Source of the DNA: Pyrococcus sp. ST04 | GTDB taxonomy: Archaea; Methanobacteriota_B; Thermococci; Thermococcales; Thermococcaceae | DNA length: 64,000 bases | NCBI RefSeq assembly: GCF_000263735.1 | Contig: NC_017946.1 | Coordinates: 1,343,348 to 1,407,347, forward strand | Reading direction: 5' to 3' | Shown: one piece after another, positions 36,776 to 46,168 of the stretch | Layout: every line of letters begins with the position of its first letter | Numbering within the stretch: the first letter of the stretch is position 1 | Notes under the pieces: generated by a model | Database searches by the model: none | Seen by the model: only the letters and a program-made list of their open reading frames with translations | Told to the model about the DNA's origin: nothing | Program-made: the position numbers and the translations under genes

Positions 36776-37366
36776 GTGAGGAAGATTTGGAAGCATTTCC
36801 CAGGAACATTTGGATTGCTTGTTATCATCACAGCAGTTTTCGTCTATGAAGTAATCGTTGGATTTGACAAAGCTATTCTTCAACTCGCACAGATAAACGG
36901 TCTTGTCCTGCTTAATGGAGAATGGTGGCGCTTAATAACTGCCATTTTTGTTCATATGGGCTTCGTACACTTTGCATTAAACTCATTTTGGCTATTCTAT
37001 TTGGGGATTGACTTAGAAGGGATCATAGGGATGAAAAGATTCCTGATCGTATTTTTCCTTTCGGCACTCGTCGGGAACATACTCAGCCTCTTTACTCTTC
37101 CACTGTATGTAGCTTCGGGAGGAGCCAGTGGAGGTCTCTTTGGAATAGTTGGGGCTTCCTTATCAATAGAAGGAGTTCTAAGGAGAAATATGCAAAAGGC
37201 CCTCATAAATGCAATAATTTTGTTCTTAATAAACAGCATACTCCCCGGAGTGAACGCGATAGCACACTTTGGCGGACTTGCAACAGGTCTTTTACTAGGC
37301 TATGTCTATGGAAGATGGCTTAAAAGAAAGTTAATTGACATGAGTTATTGGCTTGAACCTTACTGA
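36776..37366 (+). CDS. Rhomboid family intramembrane serine protease
   Basis: A six-helix membrane protein of 196 residues. The nucleophile Ser118 lies in SGGASGGLFG and the base His164 in NAIAHFGGLATG; WWR and HMGFVHFALNS on the earlier helices complete the fold. The start is a GTG at 36776, after GGGGAGA. A TATA (ATTTTTAAAAT) is at about 36735. It cleaves helices of membrane proteins; the target is not known. The C-terminus overlaps the nth gene on the other strand by 7 nt. Confidence 0.93.
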   Translation: MRKIWKHFPGTFGLLVIITAVFVYEVIVGFDKAILQLAQINGLVLLNGEWWRLITAIFVHMGFVHFALNSFWLFYLGIDLEGIIGMKRFLIVFFLSALVGNILSLFTLPLYVASGGASGGLFGIVGASLSIEGVLRRNMQKALINAIILFLINSILPGVNAIAHFGGLATGLLLGYVYGRWLKRKLIDMSYWLEPY

Positions 37367-38031
37367 ACTCCAATCTTCGGGCAGATATCCCTTAAAGGGC
37401 ATTCGTCACACTTAGGCTTTATAGGTCTGCAGACAGCCTTTCCATGATCAACCATCGCATGATTAACGTACAACCATTCATCCTTTGGAAGAAGCTTTTT
37501 CAGAATTTCTTCAACCTTCTCTGGTGTTGCATTTGGAGGGACAAGACCAAGTCTCTTACTAACCCTATTTACATGGGTGTCAACTGGAATCGCTGGAATT
37601 CCAAATCCATAGGCTAAAACTATATTGGCACACTTTCTGCCTATTCCAGGGAGTTTCATGAGTTCCTCTAAAGTATTCGGAACTACCCCTCCATATTTTT
37701 CGAGGATTATTCTAGTTGATTCAACTATCCACCGTCCTTTGGTTTTCCAAAGGCCAATTCCAAGATTTTTGAGAAACTCTTGCATCTCCTCAATTGAAGC
37801 CCTTGCAATGTCCTCCATGCTAGGATACCTCTTGAAAAGCTCCTCAGCAACCCTATCTGTTACTTCATCACGATTTCTTTGAGAGATTATGCACTTGATG
37901 AGGGTTCTATATGGATCCCCGGAAACATGTTTCTCCCTTGGATACGTCTCTTTCAGAATTTGAATAATTTTCAAAACTCTAGAACTTAATGACCTTAAGT
38001 TTTCTTCCATCAACGACCACCAATCCTCCAT
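37360..38031 (-). CDS. nth: Endonuclease III (DNA glycosylase/AP lyase)
   Basis: Removes oxidised pyrimidines and cuts the AP site. The helix-hairpin-helix (MKLPGIGRKCANIVLAYGF) with its catalytic Lys and the VDTHVNRVSKRLGL Asp are there, as is the C-terminal 4Fe-4S loop (CRPIKPKCDECPLRDIC). The frame opens at 38031 inside the gene upstream. A second ATG at 38007 with GGTGG nearby may be the real start, so the N-terminus is uncertain by 8 residues. The overlap indicates co-expression with the genes at 37979 and 38412. Confidence 0.93.
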   Translation of the reverse strand: MEDWWSLMEENLRSLSSRVLKIIQILKETYPREKHVSGDPYRTLIKCIISQRNRDEVTDRVAEELFKRYPSMEDIARASIEEMQEFLKNLGIGLWKTKGRWIVESTRIILEKYGGVVPNTLEELMKLPGIGRKCANIVLAYGFGIPAIPVDTHVNRVSKRLGLVPPNATPEKVEEILKKLLPKDEWLYVNHAMVDHGKAVCRPIKPKCDECPLRDICPKIGVQ

Positions 38032-38410
38032 TCATTGGAACTACTTTAATTATTTTTTCGAACTTTTCTTTATAAATTTCCTCGAGATATTGGTTCAAAA
38101 TTAGAACTTCATTGTTAAAGATTACAACAATTTTATCTCCAGAACATAGGACGTCAATTGGCTCTCTTTCAAATTCCACCTCTAGAGTTTCAATTCCTAA
38201 CCTGGTAAGCAAAATCTGAGTCTTTTCTGTGATCTTCTGGGGTGAAGGTGTTGCATGAACTACCTTAAATTCTAGCTCCTTGCCAAGTATCTCAATTCCA
38301 ACAACATCTCCACTTTTAACTTCCTTTCCTTTGAGTTTTGCCCTGAGTATCTCAGCAAAGTCTTGGGGTAGCTCTATATCAATTAAAGGTTTCAAAACAA
38401 CCCTTCTCAT
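37979..38410 (-). CDS. Conserved hypothetical protein, Cdc48-N/double-psi-barrel-like
   Basis: A 143-residue protein from the ATG at 38410, with GAGGGTG upstream. The segment FAEILRAKLKGKEVKSGDVVGIEILGKELEFKVVHATP looks like the second N-domain of Cdc48/VAT-type proteins. The second half is beta-rich (VLILNQYLEE, GGLVVVDGRKLKVIKF). A possible role is as a binding adaptor. The assignment is tentative. The start is 1 nt after the Lrp stop, and the end overlaps nth, so it is in an operon. Confidence 0.7.
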   Translation of the reverse strand: MRRVVLKPLIDIELPQDFAEILRAKLKGKEVKSGDVVGIEILGKELEFKVVHATPSPQKITEKTQILLTRLGIETLEVEFEREPIDVLCSGDKIVVIFNNEVLILNQYLEEIYKEKFEKIIKVVPMNGGLVVVDGRKLKVIKF

Positions 38411-38411
38411 T

Positions 38412-38858
38412 TTAGAACACCCTCGCATATCCCCATTTCTTCACGCTTGTCAATATAGATGTTTCCGTGCTTTTAATACCATCTATCTTTCCAAGCTTAT
38501 CCAGCAGAAATCTCTCCAGCTCTTCAAGGTTTCTAACAGTGACTTGCATAAAGATATCATGGGCTCCCGTAGCTATTCCCAGAACGTCAACTTCTGGAAG
38601 TTCAGCAAGTTTTTCTGCAACTTCTCTAACCTTACTGGGCTCAGCGTCTACAGCTATCACAGCAACTATCTCATATCCGGCTTTAAATGGGTTTATTAGG
38701 GCAGCAAATTTCCTTATTATTCCTTTTTCAACTAACTTCTTTACCCTGGCCCTCACCGTCGATTCAGGCACCCCTATTAACCTAGCAATCTCAGAGTAAC
38801 TAATCCTACCATCTTCTTGGAGTAAGTGCAATATCCTCCTGTCTAGCTCATCCAGCAT
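38412..38858 (-). CDS. Lrp/AsnC family transcriptional regulator
   Basis: Feast/famine regulator. The HTH (LDELDRRILHLLQEDGRISYSEIARLIGVPESTVRARVKKLVEKGII) is followed by the RAM/AsnC effector domain (VIAVDAEPSKVREVAEKLAELPEVDVLGIATGAHDIFMQV). The ATG at 38858 is chosen since GGGGGTG lies 6 nt upstream; the longer frame enters the intergenic promoter. It is divergent from a class III aminotransferase, so amino-acid-dependent control of that gene is a natural guess. Confidence 0.93.
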   Translation of the reverse strand: MLDELDRRILHLLQEDGRISYSEIARLIGVPESTVRARVKKLVEKGIIRKFAALINPFKAGYEIVAVIAVDAEPSKVREVAEKLAELPEVDVLGIATGAHDIFMQVTVRNLEELERFLLDKLGKIDGIKSTETSILTSVKKWGYARVF

Positions 38859-38974
38859 TATTTCACCCCCAATTTTACTAATTCGTTTTATTCGTAAATA
38901 AAGATTTTGTTGAAATAGCAAAAATTCAGCGAAAAAGTTATCGATTTTTGTGAGAATTAATATTGGGGAGAGTT

Positions 38975-40306
38975 ATGGAGCCAGAGGAAGTTGTGGAGAG
39001 GTATAATAGGGTAATAGCTCCAGCAAACAGGACAACTTATTTTCCCCTAGTCCCCGTTAGAGCGGAAAATGCTAAGATATGGGATATTAAAGGAAGGGAA
39101 TACATTGACTTCCTAAGTGACGCAGCAGTTCAAAACGTTGGACATAATAATCCCAGAGTTGTAAAAGCCATAAAGGAACAGGTCGAAAAGTTAATACACG
39201 CAACTTACATATATTCCTTTCCAATTGAGCCCCTTCTTTTGGCAGAAAAGCTAGTTGAGATTGCTCCCATAGAGAACGCCAAAGTTTCTTTTGGATTGTC
39301 TGGAGCAGATGCAAACGATGGGGCTATAAAGTTTGCAAGAGCCTACACTAAGAGACAGGTGATTTTAAGCTACATGAAGAGTTTTTACGGATCAACGTAT
39401 GGAGCAATGAGTCTGACTGGTCTAGACTTCCATGTAAGGGCTATGGTGGGAGAGCTCAGCGGTGTTCATTACATTCCCTATCCAAACTGCTATCGCTGCC
39501 CATTTGGAAAAGACCCAAAAACTTGCAACATGGAATGTGTTGAATATATAAAGGAGAAGTTTGAAGGTGAAGTTTACGCTGAGGGAGTCGCAGCACTTTT
39601 TGCAGAACCAATTCAAGGAGATTCTGGCATGGTAGTCCCACCAAAAAACTACTTTAAGAAAGTGAGGAAGATCTTGAAGGAGCATGGGATACTGTTGGTT
39701 GTAGACGAGGTTCAGAGTGGAATGGGAAGAACGGGGAAGTGGTTTGCTATAGAGCATTTTGACGTAAAACCAGACATAATAACAGTAGCAAAGCCCTTGG
39801 GAGGAGGGCTTCCAATAAGTGCAACGATTGGAAAGGCAGAAATCATGGATTCTCTCCCACCTCTTAGCCATGCATTTACACTATCGGGGAATCCAACAGC
39901 CGCTAGGGCTGCTTTAGCTGTCATTGATGAAATCGAAGAAAAAGACTTACTCAGAAGAGCAGAGAAATTAGGAAATTATGCAAAGAAACGACTCGAAAAA
40001 ATGAAAGAAGAACATGAGATAATTGGAGATGTTAGAGGACTAGGCTTAATGCTTGGCGTTGAGCTCGTTAAGAACAGAGAAACCAAAGAAAGAGCTTTTG
40101 AAGAGGCGAAGAAGGTTGTATGGAGAGCATTTGAGCTCGGCCTTATAGTGACATTCCTCCAGGGAAACGTCCTTAGGATACAGCCTCCCTTAACAATAGA
40201 AGAGGAGACACTAGAGGATGGGCTTAATATTCTAGAGAAGGCAATAACAGACGTCGAAGAGGGAAGAGTCCCAGACGATGTTCTAGAAAAAGTTCAAGGA
40301 TGGTAA
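38975..40306 (+). CDS. Class III PLP aminotransferase or racemase
   Basis: Acetylornithine/GABA aminotransferase superfamily. The motifs are the [22 protein letters not shown] Asp-bearing strand and [16 protein letters not shown], where the lysine binds PLP. A cysteine-bearing insert ([23 protein letters not shown]) is typical of Pyrococcus members that include ornithine aminotransferases and broad amino-acid racemases. The sequence does not settle which reaction. The ATG at 38975 follows GGGGAG; 443 residues. It is divergent from the Lrp regulator with a 116-nt A+T-rich spacer. Confidence 0.9.
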   Translation: MEPEEVVERYNRVIAPANRTTYFPLVPVRAENAKIWDIKGREYIDFLSDAAVQNVGHNNPRVVKAIKEQVEKLIHATYIYSFPIEPLLLAEKLVEIAPIENAKVSFGLSGADANDGAIKFARAYTKRQVILSYMKSFYGSTYGAMSLTGLDFHVRAMVGELSGVHYIPYPNCYRCPFGKDPKTCNMECVEYIKEKFEGEVYAEGVAALFAEPIQGDSGMVVPPKNYFKKVRKILKEHGILLVVDEVQSGMGRTGKWFAIEHFDVKPDIITVAKPLGGGLPISATIGKAEIMDSLPPLSHAFTLSGNPTAARAALAVIDEIEEKDLLRRAEKLGNYAKKRLEKMKEEHEIIGDVRGLGLMLGVELVKNRETKERAFEEAKKVVWRAFELGLIVTFLQGNVLRIQPPLTIEEETLEDGLNILEKAITDVEEGRVPDDVLEKVQGW

Positions 40307-40372
40307 TGTTCATCTCCAGATGATATTAGGTTTTACTTCCTTATTACTATTTCAGCGGAAGGATTAGTGTAG

Positions 40373-40474
40373 AAAACTCATCCATACATAGTCCAGGACG
40401 AAGTAATAAAGGTACACAAATTCAACGACCTCCACTTGATAACATGCTTCAGAAAATTCAATTATTATGAATAA
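40373..40474 (+). pseudogene. Possible gene fragment (34 codons)
   Basis: The frame reads naturally as protein (HPYIVQDEVIKVHKFNDLHL, then ITCFRKFNYYE) and ends in TAA, but is cut by TAG just before. No start or RBS is near. It may be the 3' remnant of a lost gene at the edge of the chitinase segment. I cannot name the parent family. Confidence 0.3.
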
Positions 40475-40519
40475 ACGGGCAACATTAAGTCGGTTTATTA
40501 AAAAATTCCCTGTAAGGAG

Positions 40520-40566
40520 TCTGACCTCCTCCTCCGCCCTAAAGGGCGAGGCTTGAAAAAAGAAAA
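40520..40566 (-). repeat. IS605-like right-end palindrome, copy 3
   Basis: TCTGACCTCCTCCTCCGCCC-TAAA-GGGCGAGG then CTTGAAAAAAGAAAA. In minus orientation it follows the chitinase gene in sense and may end its transcript. The orientation is the same as copy 4 on the other side of the chitinase. Confidence 0.7.
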
Positions 40567-40613
40567 GTCAAAGAAGGAATGAGAGGATAATTTGGAAAAA
40601 GAAATTTAGAACA

Positions 40614-42398
40614 TCAATTGTTCTTCTGCCTTAAAAAGGCCGAAATCCCAATTGCAAGGAGCACAGCAATACCTGGTCCACAGATACCCTTCTTCGGATA
40701 AGGAACCGTTTCTGGGGAGGGTATTGTTATGTTTTGGGGAATATTTGTTCCAAGGTAATACTTGTCCGGAATCCATGCTGGAGGTTTCTCTTCAAGTCCC
40801 CTTAGTATTGCATCTAACAGAGGATGGGAATGCGTTCCCGGCTTCCTATCGGCGGTAATCTCCCAGACCATAACTCCTCCTAGACTATTATTGAGCATAT
40901 ACCTGGTCTTTATGTAGATGCTCTTAGGATCGTCAAATGTTATAAAAATCCTATACTGCCTTGAATACAGCCATGGAACTTGAGAGTAGTCGTCCCAGAA
41001 ATATTCATATGCCTCGCTTCTGGCCTTTTCAGCAACATCCCAATAATCCATCACCCCATGAGTTTCCGCTGCAGATCCCCATGTTCCGGCAGGAGTGCCA
41101 CTATATGGTTGGAATAGTCCATTGTTCTTAGGAGGCACATTTGCAAAGCTTCTAGCGTAGAATGGAAGGCCAAGAACTATTTTTCTCTTATCAGGGACGT
41201 GCCTCAGGTACCACATTATCGTCTCGTTCACAGAACCATAGTCTGGCCCATTCGGATTCTTATAGAGAGGAGCATTGTGGGCAGTAACAGGGCTCCATGG
41301 GCCTGCGTAGTCGTAGGTCATCACATTTATAAAATCAAGGTACTTGCTTGCTTCCTCCCAGTCAATTCTTGAAGCTATATCTATACTCGCCGGAGCAGCA
41401 ACGGTTAAGAGGTAATGTTTTTTGTCCTCCTTTCCGGCTTTATCCAGGGCTTCTCTAAATTCTCTCAGCAGAATTATGAAATTCTTTGGATCATCTGGAC
41501 TTACGTAGTTATCTTCCATCCCTCCACCGCCAGGGTACTCCCAGTCAATATCAATGCCGTCGAGATTGTACTTCCTTATTATGGAGATAGCACTACGTAT
41601 GAACTCTTCTCTTTTCTTAGGATCAGCGGCAACAGGTGAGAAGTACTTACTAAGCGTCCAGCCTCCAACCGAGATAAGGAATTTAACCGCGGGGTATCTT
41701 CTCTTTAACTCCTTGAATGATTCGAGATTCATTGGATCTGCCCATGGATCTGCCCACGTGACTGTTCCGTTCTCTAGTAACTTAAGGAATGCATAGTTGA
41801 CGTGGGTGACATTTTCAAATGGTATGTCGTACGGAGAGAAAGCTCTAGCGTAGATTCCCCATGAAATGTAGTATACAACGATCCTATACGGTTGAGGGGG
41901 CGTTGTGACCTTTACTATGTTACTCGGCTCTCCTTTTTTCCCATCCTTAAAGATAGGAACAACGGCATAGTAGTAGGTTGTATTGCCAGTGACATTGAAG
42001 TAGTCAATCGCCGTGTTGGTAGGTGTGATCGGCCCAACTTTCTCCCAATCTTCTCCCTCCCCTGGGGGCTGAGATGTCACCCTTTTTGCTCTCCATAGGT
42101 AGCCGTGGTATTCAACGATTTCACCGGGCAGGTAGTTCCAATTCTCTTTGTACCTGGGATGACTGCTCCAATTAACCACAAAGACTAAATTTTCAGAAGA
42201 TACAATATCACTTACATTTAAAGACCTGTATACTTCATAGGCCTTGGCATCTTTTATTGGAGTCCATGTTAGGTTAACTGCATCCCATGCAATTGGATGG
42301 GCAATTAACTTAAATTCTGATTGAGTTGCAGAAGCATTCATGCCAATAGGGATTGCAGAGAGACACAAAAGCATCACAAGAAAAAGTGCCCTTCTCAT
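40614..42398 (-). CDS. Secreted, surface-anchored GH18 chitinase
   Basis: Cuts chitin outside the cell. A signal peptide (about 24 residues) precedes a fibronectin type III domain (28-62 and 127-168) that is interrupted by a CBM5/12 chitin-binding module (about 75-122, YLPGEIVEYHGYLWRAK). The GH18 barrel spans about 170-540, with LISVGGW and the catalytic DGIDIDWEYPG (acid Glu287). A Pro-rich linker and a CGP-CTERM sorting tail (Cys573-Gly-Pro, hydrophobic stretch, RQKNN) suggest processing and lipid anchoring on the cell surface. It has a single catalytic domain, unlike the two-domain T. kodakarensis ChiA. The gene is bracketed by direct IS605-like repeats. GGGTGAC and CCTTATATGG lie before the ATG. 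Confidence 0.93.
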   Translation of the reverse strand: MRRALFLVMLLCLSAIPIGMNASATQSEFKLIAHPIAWDAVNLTWTPIKDAKAYEVYRSLNVSDIVSSENLVFVVNWSSHPRYKENWNYLPGEIVEYHGYLWRAKRVTSQPPGEGEDWEKVGPITPTNTAIDYFNVTGNTTYYYAVVPIFKDGKKGEPSNIVKVTTPPQPYRIVVYYISWGIYARAFSPYDIPFENVTHVNYAFLKLLENGTVTWADPWADPMNLESFKELKRRYPAVKFLISVGGWTLSKYFSPVAADPKKREEFIRSAISIIRKYNLDGIDIDWEYPGGGGMEDNYVSPDDPKNFIILLREFREALDKAGKEDKKHYLLTVAAPASIDIASRIDWEEASKYLDFINVMTYDYAGPWSPVTAHNAPLYKNPNGPDYGSVNETIMWYLRHVPDKRKIVLGLPFYARSFANVPPKNNGLFQPYSGTPAGTWGSAAETHGVMDYWDVAEKARSEAYEYFWDDYSQVPWLYSRQYRIFITFDDPKSIYIKTRYMLNNSLGGVMVWEITADRKPGTHSHPLLDAILRGLEEKPPAWIPDKYYLGTNIPQNITIPSPETVPYPKKGICGPGIAVLLAIGISAFLRQKNN

Positions 42399-42417
42399 GA
42401 TTTGTCACCCATAATGA

Positions 42418-42475
42418 TCCATATAAGGGTTTATCTATTAAGGTATTATTTTAGATAGACAAAATAACCAAGAAA
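42418..42475 (-). promoter_or_regulatory. Chitinase promoter with TATCTA/TAGATA inverted arms
   Basis: On the minus strand TATCTA (about 42453) and TAGATA (about 42436) flank an A+T stretch, and CCTTATATGG follows about 25 nt before the ATG. The arms may be an operator for substrate control. Confidence 0.4.
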
Positions 42476-42489
42476 GGGGTTAAGTAGAG

Positions 42490-42535
42490 CTGACCTCCTC
42501 CTCGCCCTGAAGGGCGAGGCTTTCAAAAGAAAAAG
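42490..42535 (-). repeat. IS605-like right-end palindrome, copy 4
   Basis: CTGACCTCCTCCTCGCCC-TGAA-GGGCGAGG then CTTTCAAAAGAAAAA. It stands about 75 nt downstream (in minus sense) of the transposase-like remnant, which is the relation of a right end to tnpB. Confidence 0.75.
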
Positions 42536-42607
42536 CAAGGAGGTTGAGAGCTAAATTAATCACGACCGATAAAGGACAAGAAGAAGTAGCAAAAAAGAAA
42601 GATGGGG

Positions 42608-42751
42608 CTATATAGACTGACATCTCGTTCTTCCTACTCGTGGGTTGTGTGGGAATCTCATAGCGGGTAGGTTTACAGCTTCCATCTTCATCGGCTGGCT
42701 TTCGAAGGAACGATTACTCTCCACATTTCCAAGGCCTTCAACAGTCCCCAG
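42608..42751 (-). pseudogene. Transposase (tnpB-like) 3' remnant
   Basis: An open frame of 47 codons on the minus strand ends in a proper stop and reads like a protein tail (GTVEGLGNVESNRSFESQP, then MKMEAVNLPAMRFPHNPR). It is closed upstream by two in-frame stops, and another frame (WYGSLWYGGLLSLTGDC) looks protein-like just before, as after a frameshift. It points to copy 4 of the right-end repeat 75 nt further on. I believe it is a decayed IS605/IS1341 orfB, but homology was not tested. The rest of 42540-42890 shows no gene. Confidence 0.45.
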
Positions 42752-42879
42752 TCAGGCTTAATAACCCTCCATACCAGAGACTACCATACCACTCAAAAAA
42801 TCTTACCTATCCCCACACATTTTTGCTACCCAAAGGAAAGTATTGCCCTCTTCTTATTATCCTATGCCGCCGGTTAAAT

Positions 42880-42935
42880 CATATATCAAAAAGTTTATAA
42901 CTTGATACATCTGCAGATATATCTGGTGATATATT
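42880..42935 (+). promoter_or_regulatory. Operator-like 12-bp repeats around the PadR operon TATA
   Basis: CATATATC (42880), GATACATC (42904), GATATATC (42916) and GATATATT (42928) are spaced by exactly 24, 12 and 12 bp. The TATA box GTTTATAA (42893-42900) fills the vacant 12-bp slot. The array therefore covers the promoter and start of the regulator gene, fitting autoregulation by PadR. Confidence 0.6.
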
Positions 42936-43390
42936 TGGAGAGGCCAAGAATTAGAGGGTATATGAAGCTCCTAATACTCCACATACTCAAAGAAAAGCCC
43001 CTCCACGGGTATGCTATAATGCAAGAACTTGAGAATAGGTACGGAATCCCCGAACCAAGTGCTGGTGCAATATATCCAATCCTCTCTGAACTCAAAAGGG
43101 CAGGTCTTCTGGAGGTTGTTGGAGAGGGAAGAAGAGAGAAGAAAATTTATAAAGTAACTGAGGAAGGCCTGAAATTCCTCAAAGAAAACGAGGAAGAGGT
43201 CGAAAAGGTTCTGAAAATTATTGAAGCCCATAAAGAGTTTTCAAGACTCGGTGGTAGGGAGCTTGGTAAGACCTTGAAAGAGTTGCTTGAAAAAATGCCC
43301 GAGCTAAGCGAGAGCGAGAAGGAGAAAGTTAAGGAAGCAATTGAGGAGTTCACGAGAAGGATAAGGCTCATTCTAATAGGAGGTGATTAA
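42935..43390 (+). CDS. PadR family transcriptional regulator
   Basis: Winged-helix repressor that often controls drug exporters. The LKLLIL-like start (RGYMKLLILHILKEKPLHGYAIMQELENRYGI) and SAGAIYPILSELKRAGLLEVVGEG wing are standard; the C-terminal helices mediate dimer formation. The start is uncertain: TTG at 42935 or GTG at 42926 fit a nearly leaderless mRNA, while the ATG at 42962 would cut the first helix. GGAGGTGATTAAATG joins it to the ABC ATPase with no gap, so it is an autoregulated operon with the exporter it probably controls. Confidence 0.9.
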   Translation: MERPRIRGYMKLLILHILKEKPLHGYAIMQELENRYGIPEPSAGAIYPILSELKRAGLLEVVGEGRREKKIYKVTEEGLKFLKENEEEVEKVLKIIEAHKEFSRLGGRELGKTLKELLEKMPELSESEKEKVKEAIEEFTRRIRLILIGGD

Positions 43391-44377
43391 ATGTACGCGA
43401 TAGAGGTTGAAAATTTAGTTAAAAAGTACGGGGACTTCACAGCGGTGAAAGGGATATCATTCAAAGTAAAGAAAGGAGAAATCTTTGCATTTTTGGGACC
43501 AAATGGAGCAGGGAAAACTACAACAGTTCACGTCTTAACTACGTTACTTAAGCCAACTTCAGGAAGAGCAACAGTCGCTGGTCATGACGTCGTTGAGGAG
43601 CCAATGGAAGTGAGAAAGAAAATAGGAATAGTATTCCAGGATCCAAGCGTTGATAGGGAATTAACAGCATATGAAAACATGTACATTCATGGAAGAATAT
43701 ATGGACTTGGAGGAAAAGAGCTTAAAGAGAAAATAGAGAAGCTACTGAAGTTTGTTGAGCTCTGGCAGTTTAAGAATAGGCCAGTCAAATACTTCTCAGG
43801 GGGTATGCAGAGAAGGCTTGAAATAGCTAGGGCACTTCTTCATGAACCAGAGATACTTTTCCTGGATGAACCAACTATAGGGCTAGACCCTCAAACAAGA
43901 GCCCACATATGGGACTACATTAGGACTATGAAAGAAGAGCATGACATGACGATATTCCTAACTACTCATTACATGGACGAAGCAGAGCAACTGGCCGATA
44001 GAATAGCAATAATAGACCACGGAAAGATAATAGCTGAAGGAACTGCCGAAGAGCTAAAAAAGCTCGTTGGCAATGATATAATTTATTTGAGGCTTGAAAG
44101 TCCAAAAGAAGACCTAAAGTGTTTGAAAGCAGATTTCATAAGAGGATGTAAGCTTCTTCCAGATGGTAGGGTTAGAATAGATGTCGAAAATGCAACTGAA
44201 GCACTACCAAAACTCTTTGAGCTTGCCCAAAAGTCTGGAGTTAAAATTCTCGAAGTCACGTACCACAGGCCAACACTTAACGATGTCTTCCTTCACTTAA
44301 CTGGGAGAGAAATTAGAGATGAAGGTGGAGAGCAAAACGTTGCCAGAATGATAATGAGGGCTAGAATGAGGAGGTGA
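43391..44377 (+). CDS. ABC transporter ATP-binding protein (DrrA-like)
   Basis: ATPase of an ABC-2 type exporter. Walker A GPNGAGKT (about residue 36), Q-loop FQDPSVD, signature YFSGGMQRRLEIARAL, Walker B LFLDEPTIGLD and switch TTHYMDEAEQ are intact. A C-terminal regulatory domain of about 90 residues (to ARMIMRARMRR) follows, as in DrrA/multidrug ATPases. It is 328 residues. It lies between the PadR regulator and the permease with 4 nt before the latter. Confidence 0.94.
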   Translation: MYAIEVENLVKKYGDFTAVKGISFKVKKGEIFAFLGPNGAGKTTTVHVLTTLLKPTSGRATVAGHDVVEEPMEVRKKIGIVFQDPSVDRELTAYENMYIHGRIYGLGGKELKEKIEKLLKFVELWQFKNRPVKYFSGGMQRRLEIARALLHEPEILFLDEPTIGLDPQTRAHIWDYIRTMKEEHDMTIFLTTHYMDEAEQLADRIAIIDHGKIIAEGTAEELKKLVGNDIIYLRLESPKEDLKCLKADFIRGCKLLPDGRVRIDVENATEALPKLFELAQKSGVKILEVTYHRPTLNDVFLHLTGREIRDEGGEQNVARMIMRARMRR

Positions 44378-44381
44378 GAGA

Positions 44382-45146
44382 ATGAGGGTTCTGCTTACGA
44401 TGGTCTACAGGGAGATTAAGAGGTTCATGAGGTCGAGAGCAAGAGTTATTGGATCGCTCCTAAATCCACTAATTTGGTTGATATTCTTTGGAAAGGGGTG
44501 GGCTGGCGCCTTCAACTTCCCTGGTGCCAAGATGCTTTTTGGAGGAGTTGACTACATGACCTACTTGGTTCCAGGAATAGTGGCAATGACAGTATTCAAC
44601 ATGGGTTTTATGCAGGGTATAACGTTGATTTGGGATAGACAGTTCGGATTCCTCAAAGAGCTCCTCGTCGCACCAGCCTCGAGAGTTGAAGCAATAATTG
44701 GGAGAAGCATTGGAGGGGCACTGATGGCCCTTATCCAGGGAATAATAATCTTAACCCTAAGCTTTACGATGGCAGATCTTAAACTTTCAGGAGTTCTACC
44801 CACATTGGCGCTGGCATTTTTAGTAGGTGTGGCGGTTTCAGGCCTGGGAATGGCAATAGCCATGAAGATGACGAGCATGGAGGGATTCCAAGTAATAGTA
44901 ACAATGCTAATGCTCCCAATGACATTCCTTAGCGGGGCGTTCTATCCAATAAAGACGATGCCGGAATGGATGCAGTATTTAGCAAAGATAAATCCACTAA
45001 CGTATGCAGTAGACGGAGCAAGATACTACCTGGCCGGAATTCCAACGACATTCTCACTAAGAACAGATTGGCTGGTTTTATCTGGATTAGCCGTGATCCT
45101 CGTTGGAATTGCGGCCCTAGAATTCAGAAAAGCAACAATAGACTGA
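44382..45146 (+). CDS. ABC-2 type permease
   Basis: Membrane partner of the preceding ATPase, with six predicted helices and the ABC-2 family core (MGFMQGITLIWDRQFGFLKELLVAPASRVEAIIGRSIGGAL). The conserved LPMTFLSGAFYPIKTMPEWMQYLAKINPLTYAVDGARY segment near the end is also there. 254 residues. GAGGTGAGAG precedes the ATG. The substrate is unknown; the PadR link makes a toxic amphiphile or drug plausible. Confidence 0.93.
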   Translation: MRVLLTMVYREIKRFMRSRARVIGSLLNPLIWLIFFGKGWAGAFNFPGAKMLFGGVDYMTYLVPGIVAMTVFNMGFMQGITLIWDRQFGFLKELLVAPASRVEAIIGRSIGGALMALIQGIIILTLSFTMADLKLSGVLPTLALAFLVGVAVSGLGMAIAMKMTSMEGFQVIVTMLMLPMTFLSGAFYPIKTMPEWMQYLAKINPLTYAVDGARYYLAGIPTTFSLRTDWLVLSGLAVILVGIAALEFRKATID

Positions 45147-45206
45147 CCACTCTCCTTTTAGATTGTTCCAAAACTTTTTTATTATTCGATAAACCCTCTG
45201 CCAATC

Positions 45207-46018
<812 letters not shown>

Positions 46019-46168
46019 ACTTCCTCTTTTATTCAAAATCCTTAGATATAAGCTTTGTAGATACTAAATGTATAAAATTCACAAAATTGCATCGATTTCT
46101 CCGTAGGGGGCACTTGAGTTTAGAAACTATTATAATTCCCTGCTCAGATTAAGATTAAGGGTGGTTTT

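Noticed and set aside
40321-40360. Possible C/D-box RNA near GATGATATT and TTTCAGCGG
   Set aside because: Boxes do not fall on one strand with correct spacing, and there is no C'/D' pair.
45147-45206. Fluoride riboswitch upstream of crcB
   Set aside because: Only about 60 nt precede the gene, and no GGNGAUGG-type pseudoknot or closing CUGAUGNCUCCU is present; a plain TATA promoter explains the region.
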